A stretch of DNA of 55,010 bases from an uncultured Bacteroidales bacterium (GCA_902799185.1 CADBZO010000011.1:1-55010); one strand, 5' to 3'. Counted from the first letter of the stretch, positions 8,196-17,178 are shown. Program-made: numbers and translations. Notes: a model not told the origin generated them from the letters alone.

Positions 8196-9306
8196 ACATA
8201 TTGTCTTTGTTAACCACACCCGCGAACTGCATGGTTCGGAGCAGGTGATGCTTGCTACAATGCGGCTCTGCAAGTCGCAAGGGTGGCGCCTGACAATCGT
8301 GTTGCCGTCCAATAAACCGGAAGGCGGTTTGGAGGCGGTCATAAGGGACACGGCAGAGATATTATATCTGAACTATAAGAACTCAGGCGGAGGATGGCTG
8401 CGGACATTGGCAGTAGAAATATATAATCTGCCGGCACGAATCCGCCTATGCCGATGGCTGCGGAATAATAAAGCGGATGTGATATATTCCAATACGTCCG
8501 TTACTATGCTTGGCGTGAAAGCCGCCCGATGGACTCAAACACCCCATATTTGGCATTGGCATGAACTGCCAACCGAGGAGTTCGGGTGGTCCAAAAAGTC
8601 CGTAAGGTTACTGAGGTATTGGGCCATCTACAGCACCCGGCTGCTTTTTATTGCCAAAACCCAAAAGGAACTGTGGGAGAAAAAATTGGGCGGGGTGCAG
8701 TTCTGTAATGCCCGAATTGTATATAATCCCGTGCGGGAAATACGTGCAGTCAATGCAGTGCATGAAGGAAGTGTACGGATAGGGTATGTTGGCAGTTTCA
8801 TGGACCGTAAGAATCTGCCGTGGCTGGTTCAGACGGCGGCTGAACTGGCAAAGGAATACAAACTTCATCTTTGCCTGTATGGGGCGCAAAATCAGCAAGA
8901 GGCGGCAGAGATGCAGGCCCTCTGGCCGGACGATGAACAATTTTCAGTGCATGCATTCACGGAAGACATAGCATCGGTATATTCCGGTTTGGATATTTTT
9001 GTGCTGCCTTCTTGGTCGGAAACAATGCCATTAGTGGTGCTGGAGGCGATGCAAGCCGGTGTTTGTGTTATCCAGACCTGTTGTTCCGGCATGAAAGAGA
9101 TTATGCACGACGGGGAGGAGTGTCTGTTTGTTGACCCGCATACCAAAGAGAGTTTGCGCAATGCGCTTATCCGCTGTATGGATGTCTCTTACCGTGAACG
9201 GATAGCAGCCCGGGGAAGGTGTTTTGCAGAGGAATGGGTGAAGCAAAACGAGTATAAAAGAAATATCCTGTCTGTATTCAACGGCATGATCAGCAAAAAC
9301 GTGTGA
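8179..9306 (+). CDS. glycosyltransferase family 4
   Basis: 375 residues of GT-B fold. The N-terminal acceptor domain includes HGSEQVM (G-S-E loop); the C-terminal donor domain has IGYVGSFMDRKNLPWLVQ and the E-x7-E motif SETMPLVVLEAMQAG with VFVDPHT near the end. Likely cytoplasmic, transferring a sugar from a nucleotide donor to the growing lipid-linked unit. Overlaps wzy at its start and the next gene at its stop (TGATG). Confidence 0.9.
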   Translation: MPERTKHIVFVNHTRELHGSEQVMLATMRLCKSQGWRLTIVLPSNKPEGGLEAVIRDTAEILYLNYKNSGGGWLRTLAVEIYNLPARIRLCRWLRNNKADVIYSNTSVTMLGVKAARWTQTPHIWHWHELPTEEFGWSKKSVRLLRYWAIYSTRLLFIAKTQKELWEKKLGGVQFCNARIVYNPVREIRAVNAVHEGSVRIGYVGSFMDRKNLPWLVQTAAELAKEYKLHLCLYGAQNQQEAAEMQALWPDDEQFSVHAFTEDIASVYSGLDIFVLPSWSETMPLVVLEAMQAGVCVIQTCCSGMKEIMHDGEECLFVDPHTKESLRNALIRCMDVSYRERIAARGRCFAEEWVKQNEYKRNILSVFNGMISKNV

Positions 9307-10139
9307 TGGATTTGAATATTTGCATAGTACATTATAATTCTGAAGATACTATCCCTTGTCTGGAGAGTATCGCGGCACAAACGCAGAAAGCTCAAGTGCT
9401 GTTGGTGGACAATTGCTCTACAGACGATTCGATGGATGCAGTCAGAAAATATGCCAATAGCGGAGAACTTCAGATACGGATTTTTGATGCGCCGGTCAAT
9501 GGAGGATTCGCAGCCGGAAATAACATCGCATTGCGGTGGGCGCATAACCATACTCCTGAGGCTTGGAACTTGCTACTGAATAATGACACTGTTTTGCCCG
9601 AAGATTTTATAGAGAAAATGACCGGTGCTGCGGAAAAAATCCGTAAGGCGGGGGGGGCGCCTTTTGCCTTGTCTGCCACTGAATATAATTATTTCTCCCG
9701 GCGGAAGAAGAGACATAATGGGAAACAGTATCTTTCTGTGCCTACCGGTTTGAGTTTTAATTCTCCGGGAATATTCCGCACTCCCTATCTTTGTGGGGCT
9801 TGCATCTTGATTCCTCCTCAAGCGCCTTTGTTAGACGAAGGTTTCTTCCTGTACTATGAGGATGCCGACTACTCGAAACAATTGGAGAATGACGGTTATC
9901 GTTTGCTGACAACCGATTGTACCCGCTACTACCATAAAGTAGGCGGGTCAACATCCCGAAATGAGAATATCGTCACTATCCAGATGAAGAGTATGTGGCG
10001 TTACTATCTGAAGCACTATCCTCAGTGGGCCGGAATGGTTAAATGGTTGAGATGGGGAGAGTATATCGTACTTGGACGGAGCGGAGTAGCACACATCGTG
10101 AATCAGACATATAAGCAACAAATAATACTAAAAAAATGA
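9306..10139 (+). CDS. glycosyltransferase family 2 (rhamnosyl/WbbL-like)
   Basis: 277 residues, GT-A fold: N-terminal CIVHYNSEDTIPCLESI, V-D-N-C-S-T-D-D-S, N-G-G-F-A-A-G-N-N and the nucleotide-sugar motif LLNNDT (about residues 95-100); then LCGACILIPPQAPLLDEGFF and the metal-site YYEDADYS. The NGGFAAGNN / D-E-G-F-F-x-Y-x-E-D pattern is typical of WbbL-like rhamnosyltransferases, but the sugar cannot be assigned from sequence. ATG 9306 overlaps the preceding stop. Confidence 0.88.
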   Translation: MDLNICIVHYNSEDTIPCLESIAAQTQKAQVLLVDNCSTDDSMDAVRKYANSGELQIRIFDAPVNGGFAAGNNIALRWAHNHTPEAWNLLLNNDTVLPEDFIEKMTGAAEKIRKAGGAPFALSATEYNYFSRRKKRHNGKQYLSVPTGLSFNSPGIFRTPYLCGACILIPPQAPLLDEGFFLYYEDADYSKQLENDGYRLLTTDCTRYYHKVGGSTSRNENIVTIQMKSMWRYYLKHYPQWAGMVKWLRWGEYIVLGRSGVAHIVNQTYKQQIILKK

Positions 10140-11182
10140 TAGTTGTAAACGGACGTTTTTTGAGCCAGCGGATTACCGGTATTCAGCGGTTTGCATATGA
10201 GATTTGCTGTGCATTACATCAGATAGGTGTAGATATACGTATTCTGGCTCCGGCAAATATAGAAAAAGATTATAATCTGGATGGGCTGACTATAGAAGTT
10301 ATCGGCGGAAAAGGTTCCCATTACTGGGAGCAAGTGACACTTCCGGCCTATATGAAGCGGCATTACAACGGAGAATACCTGCTTAGCCTGAGCGGCCTCA
10401 GCCCTTTATGGTACAATCGCAATATAATGACCATTCACGATATCTCATACTTGCTGCGTCCGAGGTCTTATTCGCTGCCATATTGTCTGTACTATCAATT
10501 CATGACCCCTTTGATAGCCGGACGGGCGCAACAGATACTCACGGTAAGCGAGTTTTCTAAAACAGAGTTGGTGCAACGCTTAGGTCTGCCTGCGGGGAAA
10601 ATAGAGGTGGTATATAATGCAGTTCGTCCTTCGCCGTTGTTGCCTCGCGGGAACAAAGAAAAATATCTTCTGGCTGTAGGCAGTCATGTTCCCAGAAAGA
10701 ATGTCAGACGGGTGCTGGAAGCATATTGCCGGATAGAAAACCCGGATTTTGAGTTATATGTAGTGGGAGGAAAAAATGCCGTTTATGCCGATGCCGGATT
10801 ACGGCCTTATACTACTCGCAAAGGTATCCGTTTCTTAGGCTATGTGACCGGACAGGAACTGACACGCTTATACCGTAACGCTACCGCGTATATCAATGCT
10901 TCATTGTATGAGGGCTTCGGCATCCCGATAGTGGAGGCAATGGGGCAGGAGTGTGCAGTGGTGGTTTCGGATATTCCGGCGTTCCGGGAGGTGAGCGGAG
11001 ACGCGGCTCTTTATTTTGATCCGCTGAATGTGGCGGACATATGTGACAAAATGGAAACAATTATGCAGAGTGAAAAAACACGCGAACAGTTGATCACAAA
11101 GGGGAACGAGCGGGTCAAACTGTTCAGCTGGAAAAGTTCTGCAATGAAAGTACAGGAAATTTTCAAAAAACTCAAAGAATGA
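10136..11182 (+). CDS. glycosyltransferase family 4 (mannosyltransferase-like)
   Basis: 348 residues. Starts MIVVNGRFLSQRITGIQRFA, the G-I-Q-R/G-V-x-R-Y opening of GT4 enzymes of the WbdB/mannosyl type; continues with IMTIHDISYLLRP, ILTVSEFSK, LLAVGSHVPRKNVRRVLEAY and the donor-site ASLYEGFGIPIVEAMGQ. Joined to its neighbours by ATGA overlaps at both ends, so it is translated as part of the operon. Confidence 0.9.
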   Translation: MIVVNGRFLSQRITGIQRFAYEICCALHQIGVDIRILAPANIEKDYNLDGLTIEVIGGKGSHYWEQVTLPAYMKRHYNGEYLLSLSGLSPLWYNRNIMTIHDISYLLRPRSYSLPYCLYYQFMTPLIAGRAQQILTVSEFSKTELVQRLGLPAGKIEVVYNAVRPSPLLPRGNKEKYLLAVGSHVPRKNVRRVLEAYCRIENPDFELYVVGGKNAVYADAGLRPYTTRKGIRFLGYVTGQELTRLYRNATAYINASLYEGFGIPIVEAMGQECAVVVSDIPAFREVSGDAALYFDPLNVADICDKMETIMQSEKTREQLITKGNERVKLFSWKSSAMKVQEIFKKLKE

Positions 11183-12297
11183 GACAACCCAAAATAGCAT
11201 TTGTCGGGAATAGTGCCCTTACGATGATGAATTTTCGTAAAGGATTGATGTCTGCGTTGGTCAACGCGGGCTATGATGTGACAATGATTGCCCCGCAAGA
11301 TGGAGAACTGACACCTATTGAGGGTACCGGAATACATTTTATTCCAATAACGGTAGATTGCAAAGGAACTAACCCGAAGAACGATTACAATCTATATCGC
11401 GAACTGAAAAACATTTACCGTGACAGACATTTTGACTTTGTCTTCCATTATACCATCAAACCGGTTATCTATGGTTCAATGGCTGCTGGTGTTTGTGGTA
11501 TTCGGCATATAAGTGTGGTTACCGGTTTGGGATATACGTTTATCAAGCGCAACTGGCTTTTCCGTGTGTCCTGTATGCTCCATAAACTGGCTCTACGCAA
11601 GGCCGAGGCGGTTTGGTTTCTCAACCGGGAAGATTGCGATGTTTTTGTTTCCCTCCGCCTTGTGTCGCGCGGGAAAGCGCATGTGATACCGGGAGAGGGG
11701 GTAAATACGGAGTTTTTCCGGTCAACAAGGCCTATGCCCGAACAGGCATCGTTTATCTACATCGGGAGAATGTTGCGCTACAAAGGTGTGGAGCTGTTTG
11801 TCCGGGCGGCAGAAGTGCTGCGGAAAGAATACCCGGCTGCACGTTGGAAACTGTTAGGACCTTTTGCTCCGGATGACCCGTCTTGTATAGAGGCGCAGGA
11901 AGTGGAGAACTGGGTGCATAGAGGATTGGTTGAGTATATGGGCGTCGCCAGAGATATACGCCCCTATCTGGAGCAGGTCTCTTGTTGTGTCTTGCCCTCC
12001 TATTTCAGAGAAGGAGTACCACGCTCGCTTATGGAGGCTGCTTCCATGGAAAGGGTGATTATCACTACGAACTCCGTAGGATGCAGAGAAGTGGTAAGGG
12101 ATGGCGTGAATGGGATTATGTGCAATCCGAATGATCTGGATAGTCTCATTGCTGCGATGAGGCAGATTTTGGAGATGCCGGTTGAGAAGATAGCCGCCAT
12201 GGGCAAAGCAGGGCGCGAATTAGTGCTCGCTACATTCGATGAGAGAATCATTGTCAACGAATATTTGCAAGTATTGTCTTCTCTCCAACGCCAATAA
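11179..12297 (+). CDS. glycosyltransferase family 4 (PglA/CapM-like)
   Basis: 372 residues. KIAFVGNSALTMMNFRKGLM, HYTIKPVIYGSMAAGVCG and VVTGLGYTF are the N-terminal signatures of the PglA-like GT4 group (HexNAc transferases that act early on lipid-linked glycans); the donor site is YFREGVPRSLMEAASMER with V-G-C-R-E-V-V. The substrate is inferred from the subgroup only. A 63-base gap separates it from the radical SAM gene, the only sizeable gap in the operon. Confidence 0.88.
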   Translation: MRQPKIAFVGNSALTMMNFRKGLMSALVNAGYDVTMIAPQDGELTPIEGTGIHFIPITVDCKGTNPKNDYNLYRELKNIYRDRHFDFVFHYTIKPVIYGSMAAGVCGIRHISVVTGLGYTFIKRNWLFRVSCMLHKLALRKAEAVWFLNREDCDVFVSLRLVSRGKAHVIPGEGVNTEFFRSTRPMPEQASFIYIGRMLRYKGVELFVRAAEVLRKEYPAARWKLLGPFAPDDPSCIEAQEVENWVHRGLVEYMGVARDIRPYLEQVSCCVLPSYFREGVPRSLMEAASMERVIITTNSVGCREVVRDGVNGIMCNPNDLDSLIAAMRQILEMPVEKIAAMGKAGRELVLATFDERIIVNEYLQVLSSLQRQ

Positions 12298-12360
12298 ATG
12301 CGGAATACCTCAGGAGATGAAATAAATAGGATACAGAATAACAAAACTGACACGTAGAAT

Positions 12361-13797
12361 ATGCTGAATGTTACATTTTTAGTCCCGCCTGTTTTAGTGG
12401 GTAAACACCCGGCAGAGAGAAGCTCCGGATGCACCCATGTGGTATATCCGACTCCCAATATATACGAACTGCAAGTAGCTGCCTGCGTGGAGCAATCTCA
12501 CCGTGTGACGTATATCGACTGTATCAATCACCCGCAGACGATGGAGCAGCTGCTGGAGAACGAGAAAGCCGCCGCCACGGATGTATATATGATATGGACG
12601 GTGAACCTGTCTGTAGAAAATGACATGGAGGCAGCCCGCCGCATCCATGCTCTTTTCCCGGACAGGAAAGTGCTGTTCCTGGGACCCGGTGCAGGCTATT
12701 TCTTCCGCAAGTGCCTCATAGATGAAAACACGATAGTGGTTCACGGCGAGCCGGAGGGCACGGTGATGGAACTGCTGGAGAAGATAGACAGCGGTGGCGA
12801 ATGGCGCGGGATAGACGGCATATCCTGCCTCTGCGACGGACTTGTCCGGAGGAACAAGATGCGGGCGCTGATGAAGGATCTGGACTCTCTACCGATTCCG
12901 GCACGCCATCTGGTCAGCAACACCCTCTACCGTAACCCGAAACTGAAGACGACGCCTTATGTCACGATGGTCACCTCCAGAAACTGCCCCTTCCGCTGTA
13001 TATACTGCGTACCCAGTTCGCTTACCTTCGCGCGCGAGATAGAATATAAGGAGTATAACCACCGCAAACCGCCTATCTCCTTCCGCTCGCCGGAAAAAGT
13101 GGCGGAAGAGATACGCCTCTTGCACCGCGAAGGGGTGCGGGCTATCGGGTTTATGGATGATAACTTCATCTGGAACGAACAGCGTACGGCCGCTATTTGC
13201 GAGGTGTTGCGCGAGACGGGTATAGTCTGGGGATGCCAGGCGCGCGTGGATGCCATCACCGAACAGGTTGCCCGGATGCTGGGCTCCTCCGGATGTAGGT
13301 ATGTGGATCTGGGCGTTGAGTCATTCAACGACGAGATTCTGGAGTATGTCCATAAAGGCATCACCAGCAGCCAGATATACACCGCTGTCCGTCTGCTACA
13401 GAAATACAACGTGCCGGTCAAACTGAATATCCTCATCGGAACAAGCCCGCTGGAGACGAAAGAGACCATACGCGATACCATACGCCGGGCGAAGAGACTG
13501 AAGGTGGACCAGCTGATGATCAATATCGTCTCGCCTTTCCCCGGCACGCAGTTCTACCAAACGGCCTTGGAGAACGGATGGCTGAAGGATGGCGAATATG
13601 TGCCTACGGATGTGCAACGTGAGTCGATTCTGAACTATCCGCATCTGTCTTACAAGGAGATGGAGCACCTGCTTTTTGTCTCCAACCTGACTTATTTCCT
13701 TTCGCCCCGTTTTGTATGGAAGCAGATACGCAAGTTCCGTACATGGTCGGATTTTACCCACGCACTTCGTTCTCTGAAAATCAAGCTGTTCGGATGA
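12361..13797 (+). CDS. B12-binding-domain-type radical SAM protein
   Basis: 478 residues. The first 150 resemble a degenerate cobalamin-binding (Rossmann) domain (PTPNIYELQVAACVEQ, VLFLGPGAGYF, VVHGEPEGTVMELLEKI) without the DxHxxG cobalamin ligand motif. The radical SAM core follows, with the cluster motif CPFRCIYC (C-x3-C-x2-C, about residues 217-224), FMDDNFIWN, and YVDLGVESFNDEIL. This subfamily includes methyltransferases and ring-forming enzymes; the substrate is unknown. Its place between glycosyltransferase genes, overlapping the next one by ATGA, suggests it modifies a sugar, a lipid carrier or the finished glycan. Confidence 0.85.
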   Translation: MLNVTFLVPPVLVGKHPAERSSGCTHVVYPTPNIYELQVAACVEQSHRVTYIDCINHPQTMEQLLENEKAAATDVYMIWTVNLSVENDMEAARRIHALFPDRKVLFLGPGAGYFFRKCLIDENTIVVHGEPEGTVMELLEKIDSGGEWRGIDGISCLCDGLVRRNKMRALMKDLDSLPIPARHLVSNTLYRNPKLKTTPYVTMVTSRNCPFRCIYCVPSSLTFAREIEYKEYNHRKPPISFRSPEKVAEEIRLLHREGVRAIGFMDDNFIWNEQRTAAICEVLRETGIVWGCQARVDAITEQVARMLGSSGCRYVDLGVESFNDEILEYVHKGITSSQIYTAVRLLQKYNVPVKLNILIGTSPLETKETIRDTIRRAKRLKVDQLMINIVSPFPGTQFYQTALENGWLKDGEYVPTDVQRESILNYPHLSYKEMEHLLFVSNLTYFLSPRFVWKQIRKFRTWSDFTHALRSLKIKLFG

Positions 13798-14552
13798 CTG
13801 TCAAAACCTCTTATATCATCATCACCTGGAACGGACGGGAGCTGCTGCGTGATCTCCTGCAATCCATGCGCCACCAGCTCGGGCGGCCCGACATAGAGGT
13901 CATCATCGCCGATAATGGCTCTACCGACGGAACGGTGGAATGGCTTGCAAGCACCTATCCCGCAGTGCGTGTCATTGCTCTGGCGGAGAACAAAGGTGTG
14001 GCGTATGCGAGGAACAGGGCGATGGAAATGGCGCATGGGGAGTATCTGCTGATTCTCGATAATGACATCCGTATCACCGACGAAGCGGTTGCAGGGATGG
14101 AGGCGTATATGGATGCCCATCCCGAGACAGGCATGGCGGGATGCCGGCTGGTCTATCCTTCCGGTGAGACACAGGAGAGTTGCAAGGACTATCCCGGCCT
14201 CTGGACTAAGATACGGCATGTGCTCCGGCCCGCCAAACGGACGTTTGTCTATGCCCGTGAGGTGGAGGAGGGACTGCCTTTTGAACCGGTGTATATCATC
14301 GGGGCATGCCAGATGATACGTGCATCCGTCTATCGCGAGGTAGGACCGCTGGACGAACATATCTTCTACGGACCGGAGGATTGCGATTACTGTCTCCGGG
14401 TGCGTAACCACGGCAACCGGGTGATCTATCTGCCCGCTTTCCGGATGGTGCACCACTGCCAGCGCAAGACAACTGCCCGTCCCTTCTCCCGCTTAGGAAG
14501 GGCTCATATCCGCGCACTCCTCTATTTCTATTGGAAACACAAGAAACTATAG
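13794..14552 (+). CDS. glycosyltransferase family 2
   Basis: 252 residues, GT-A fold: IIITWNGRELLRDLLQSM, I-I-A-D-N-G-S-T-D-G-T, NKGVAYARNRAME, and the metal/nucleotide site LILDNDIRI (about residues 83-91); then IIGACQMIRASVYREVGPLD and FYGPEDCDYCLRV. Last gene of the polysaccharide operon; its start overlaps the radical SAM stop and its stop codon touches the terminator stem. Confidence 0.9.
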   Translation: MTVKTSYIIITWNGRELLRDLLQSMRHQLGRPDIEVIIADNGSTDGTVEWLASTYPAVRVIALAENKGVAYARNRAMEMAHGEYLLILDNDIRITDEAVAGMEAYMDAHPETGMAGCRLVYPSGETQESCKDYPGLWTKIRHVLRPAKRTFVYAREVEEGLPFEPVYIIGACQMIRASVYREVGPLDEHIFYGPEDCDYCLRVRNHGNRVIYLPAFRMVHHCQRKTTARPFSRLGRAHIRALLYFYWKHKKL

Positions 14553-14580
14553 TACTAAAGCACGCGCTTTAGTACTTTTT
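14551..14580 (+). terminator. terminator of the polysaccharide operon
   Basis: Perfect 11-pair stem AGTACTAAAGC-ACGC-GCTTTAGTACT then TTTTT. The stem begins inside the stop codon. A further half copy (CTTTAGTACT) follows at about 14589-14598. Confidence 0.92.
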
Positions 14581-14651
14581 GCATAGGCTTTAGTACTGCG
14601 AGAATATGCAAATAGCAGAAAACAAGATATTTATAAAATAGCCGATGACTC

Positions 14652-14702
14652 ATTTTTAGTACTTTTTTATTTGGAAGAATACACATTTTTGTTGTAACTT
14701 TG
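14652..14702 (+). repeat. promoter-region repeat, copy 1
   Basis: The first 33 bases (14652-14684) are identical to 17179-17211, and the next 18 differ at only a few positions. The block includes AGTACT, the -33 element and the -7 element, so the same promoter stands before the bPH/HTH operon and before the secreted glycine-zipper gene. Confidence 0.9.
14670..14702 (+). promoter_or_regulatory. promoter of the bPH/HTH operon
   Basis: TTTG (14670-14673), 21 bases, TAACTTTG (14695-14702). The 67 bases to the start codon form a leader ending GTTTAACAATTAAAAA, similar in layout to the leader of the gene at 17297. Confidence 0.8.
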
Positions 14703-14769
14703 CACCGATTTTCCAAGCCAACCGGGCGCCACGGCAAGGGAAGATCCGAACAAGTTTAACAATTAAAAA

Positions 14770-15342
14770 ATGTTTACAAAAATGAAAAAAGAAACAGATT
14801 CAAAAGGCACGCTCGTTTATGATAACGAGTTCGGCTGGAAGCACGTATGGGAAGCATTGTGGTATGCTTTTCTATATAGTTCCTGGCTGATTCCTGCGTA
14901 TATCATTATCTCTACCGTTACGTATATAGGTGGAGGCGTACCGTTTTTTGAGGGTATTGAAAGGCGGGTAATTGGATTTATAGGAATGGTACTGTTTATA
15001 TTTATGTTCTATGCGCTTTTATATTTCCATCGGATAAAAACCGGCAGATACAGCATTGTTGGCAATAACCTTATTGTACACGAACGCTTCTTTTTCAGCA
15101 AGGTAGATCTTACGATTCCCCTTGCTAAAATATCGGAAGTGCAATATATTCCTCGTTTTATCGGGTATCGACAAGTGAAGAACATAGCGCGTTCCGGAAT
15201 TGCGACCATGCCGTATATTCCGTACTCTTTTCTTGCAATTTCTATAAAAGGGCAGAGTTATATATTGTATTGCGTCACACACACGAAAGAACTATACGAA
15301 GAGTTACAGAAGCGTGTAGAGAATAATAACACCAATCAATAA
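14770..15342 (+). CDS. membrane protein with bacterial PH domain (first of two)
   Basis: 190 residues. Two hydrophobic segments (about 37-60 and 76-98) are followed by a beta-rich cytoplasmic domain: TGRYSIVGNNLIVHERFFFSKVDLTIPLAKISEVQYI then FLAISIKGQSYILYCV and a C-terminal helix. This is the layout of bPH (DUF304-like) proteins. It is paired with the membrane HTH gene 10 bases downstream; a second, diverged copy of the pair follows. A joint role, for example the PH protein controlling the anchored regulator, is inferred from pairing only. ATG 14782 is an alternative start. AT-rich compared with the HTH half of its partner. Confidence 0.7.
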   Translation: MFTKMKKETDSKGTLVYDNEFGWKHVWEALWYAFLYSSWLIPAYIIISTVTYIGGGVPFFEGIERRVIGFIGMVLFIFMFYALLYFHRIKTGRYSIVGNNLIVHERFFFSKVDLTIPLAKISEVQYIPRFIGYRQVKNIARSGIATMPYIPYSFLAISIKGQSYILYCVTHTKELYEELQKRVENNNTNQ

Positions 15343-15352
15343 ATTTGCAGTT

Positions 15353-15895
15353 ATGGAAGATTTCTTGTTTTATTATATCATAGCGCTGACTTGCCTATTG
15401 ACGGCAATGGCATTATTTTTCACAATTCTCCTGGTAGTCGTACGCCGTAATTCGGAGACCCAGGAACTGCAACGCAAGCTGGCGGAAGCCGAGACAGAAG
15501 AATGGCGCGAGAAGATGCTCGACAAGGTCAAGGAGAAGATCGCCTTGACCGAGGAAGCACGTGACCGGATGACACGCGGCGAGGATCTTGTGGCGAAATA
15601 TATCTACCACCAGCAGGGTATCGAGGAACTGAGCACGGAGCTCTTCTCCATCTACCAGAAACCAATCAACACGGTCAAGAAACAATACCCCGACCTGACG
15701 GAGCTGGATCTGCTGGTCATCTGTCTCTTGGGGATCGGCATGGACAATGTGGAGGTCTGCTCGATCCTGCGCATGGAGAAACGTACCCTCTACCGCCGCC
15801 GGCAACTCATCGCCCAGCGCATCGGTCTGACCTCCAGCACCGCCCTCGAGGAGTTCGCAAAGAACATGCTCCAGGAGACACTACCGGAAAACTAA
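15353..15895 (+). CDS. membrane-anchored HTH regulator (first of two)
   Basis: 180 residues: one N-terminal membrane helix (residues 4-30), a charged coiled coil (ELQRKLAEAETEEWREKMLD, about 37-100), and a C-terminal GerE/sigma-region-4-like HTH (LTELDLLVICLLGIGMDNVE then ILRMEKRTLYRRRQLIAQ). The N-terminal half is outside, so the HTH would lie at the cytoplasmic face of the membrane. Residues 35-180 are identical to residues 39-184 of the second copy except for one Q/R and the last residue, while the membrane parts are unrelated. The coding DNA becomes markedly more GC-rich exactly where the identity begins. Confidence 0.75.
   Translation: MEDFLFYYIIALTCLLTAMALFFTILLVVVRRNSETQELQRKLAEAETEEWREKMLDKVKEKIALTEEARDRMTRGEDLVAKYIYHQQGIEELSTELFSIYQKPINTVKKQYPDLTELDLLVICLLGIGMDNVEVCSILRMEKRTLYRRRQLIAQRIGLTSSTALEEFAKNMLQETLPEN
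15455..15895 (+). repeat. near-identical HTH cassette, copy 1
   Basis: 441 bases aligned without gaps to 16578-17018 (constant offset 1123). I count about 20 differences, nearly all in third codon positions and silent. Confidence 0.92.
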
Positions 15896-15918
15896 AATCA
15901 CCTTAAAATTAGACAATT

Positions 15919-16449
15919 ATGAAAACAAATAATATAACTCACGTGACTTATAATAATAAGTTCACATGGAAATATGTAATCGAAATGTTGGAGTTTTTGC
16001 TTGCAATCACCATATACACTCTGGCATTATCCATAGTTCTTAGTATAACTTGTAATTTTGGTATAGAAAAAGGAACTGTTATTTCTATGGGTGATCTGAA
16101 ATCAAGCATCATTATATGTATTTTTGTGCTGCTTTATTGCGTACCAAAGTATTTCAAAAGGTTTAGAACCGGGGAATATGCAATAACTGGAGATGAGCTA
16201 ATTGTTAAAGAGACTTTCTTTTCTCATGAAGCGAAATTAACAATACCTATTTCCAGTATTTCCAATGTCAGATTCACTCCGAAGTTTACGGACCTGCGCG
16301 AGATATCCAAACAAGGAATAGTTCTGCTCGTCACTCCATTCAGACTCCTGGAAATCACGGTCGGAGGACAGAAATATGTACTATATACATATGCCCATGC
16401 CAAAGAACTATATGGAGAACTCAACAAACGTATAAATGAATCACGATAA
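15919..16449 (+). CDS. membrane protein with bacterial PH domain (second of two)
   Basis: 176 residues with the same layout as the first copy: VTYNNKFTWKYVIEMLEFLL, two membrane segments, then TGEYAITGDELIVKETFFSH, KLTIPISSISNVRFTPKF and a C-terminal AHAKELYGELNKRI. By eye it is only about one third identical to the first copy, in contrast with the conserved HTH partners. 23 bases after the first HTH gene and 14 before the second. AT-rich. Confidence 0.7.
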   Translation: MKTNNITHVTYNNKFTWKYVIEMLEFLLAITIYTLALSIVLSITCNFGIEKGTVISMGDLKSSIIICIFVLLYCVPKYFKRFRTGEYAITGDELIVKETFFSHEAKLTIPISSISNVRFTPKFTDLREISKQGIVLLVTPFRLLEITVGGQKYVLYTYAHAKELYGELNKRINESR

Positions 16450-16463
16450 ATATCTTACTGAAT

Positions 16464-17018
16464 ATGAATGATAATGTATTAGAAGCTATCATGATATTAG
16501 GCTTCATTTTTATCGGAATAATGATATTATGGTATATCTATTTTTCTCTAAAAAATGATATTACTAACCGAGAAGCGGAAACCCGGGAACTGCAACGCAA
16601 GCTGGCGGAAGCCGAGACGGAAGAGTGGCGGGAGAAGATGCTGGACAAGGTCAAGGAGAAGATCGCCTTGACCGAGGAAGCACGTGACCGGATGACACGC
16701 GGCGAGGACCTTGTAGCCAAGTATATATACCACCAGCAGGGTATCGAGGAACTGAGCACGGAGCTCTTCTCCATCTACCAGAAACCTATCAACACGGTCA
16801 AGAAGCAATACCCCGACCTGACGGAGCTGGATCTGCTGGTCATCTGCCTCTTGGGTATCGGCATGGACAATGTGGAGGTCTGCTCGATCCTGCGCATGGA
16901 GAAACGCACCCTCTACCGCCGCCGGCAACTCATTGCCCAGCGCATCGGTCTGACCTCCAGCACCGCCCTTGAGGAGTTCGCAAAGAACATGCTCCAGGAG
17001 ACGCTTCCCGAAGGCTGA
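16464..17018 (+). CDS. membrane-anchored HTH regulator (second of two)
   Basis: 184 residues. The membrane helix (about residues 8-30, IMILGFIFIGIMILWYIYFS) is unrelated to that of the first copy, but from residue 39 on the coiled coil and HTH are the same protein. ATG 16464 begins just before the helix. The two copies could form mixed dimers through the identical coiled coils, bringing different membrane/PH inputs to the same DNA site; this is inference. Confidence 0.75.
   Translation: MNDNVLEAIMILGFIFIGIMILWYIYFSLKNDITNREAETRELQRKLAEAETEEWREKMLDKVKEKIALTEEARDRMTRGEDLVAKYIYHQQGIEELSTELFSIYQKPINTVKKQYPDLTELDLLVICLLGIGMDNVEVCSILRMEKRTLYRRRQLIAQRIGLTSSTALEEFAKNMLQETLPEG
16578..17018 (+). repeat. 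near-identical HTH cassette, copy 2
   Basis: Partner of 15455-15895. The match starts at an E-T-x-E-L junction in the protein and ends at the stop codon. Confidence 0.92.
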
Positions 17019-17034
17019 ACATAAACGCCGTTCG

Positions 17035-17068
17035 AAAAACGCACTTGCTCAAAAGCAGGTGCGTTTTT
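17035..17068 (+). terminator. terminator of the bPH/HTH operon
   Basis: AAAAACGCACTTGCT and AGCAGGTGCGTTTTT form a 15-pair stem (one G-U) with a CAAA loop and T-tract on either strand. The 110 bases between it and the next promoter show no gene. Confidence 0.9.
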
Positions 17069-17178
17069 GTTGGGGGCTGGGCGAAAGAGAGCACTTTGGT
17101 GTTTTTGGAAGGTGGTTTAGTATTGTGAAATATATAAAACTCCTGAAAACAAGGTAGTTGCGTTTTGTACAAACAGCT

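Noticed and set aside
5782-14552. Polysaccharide operon as a recently acquired island
   Set aside because: No insertion sequence, integrase or flanking repeat is visible, and its promoter is of the same class as those of housekeeping genes here; composition alone was not computed.
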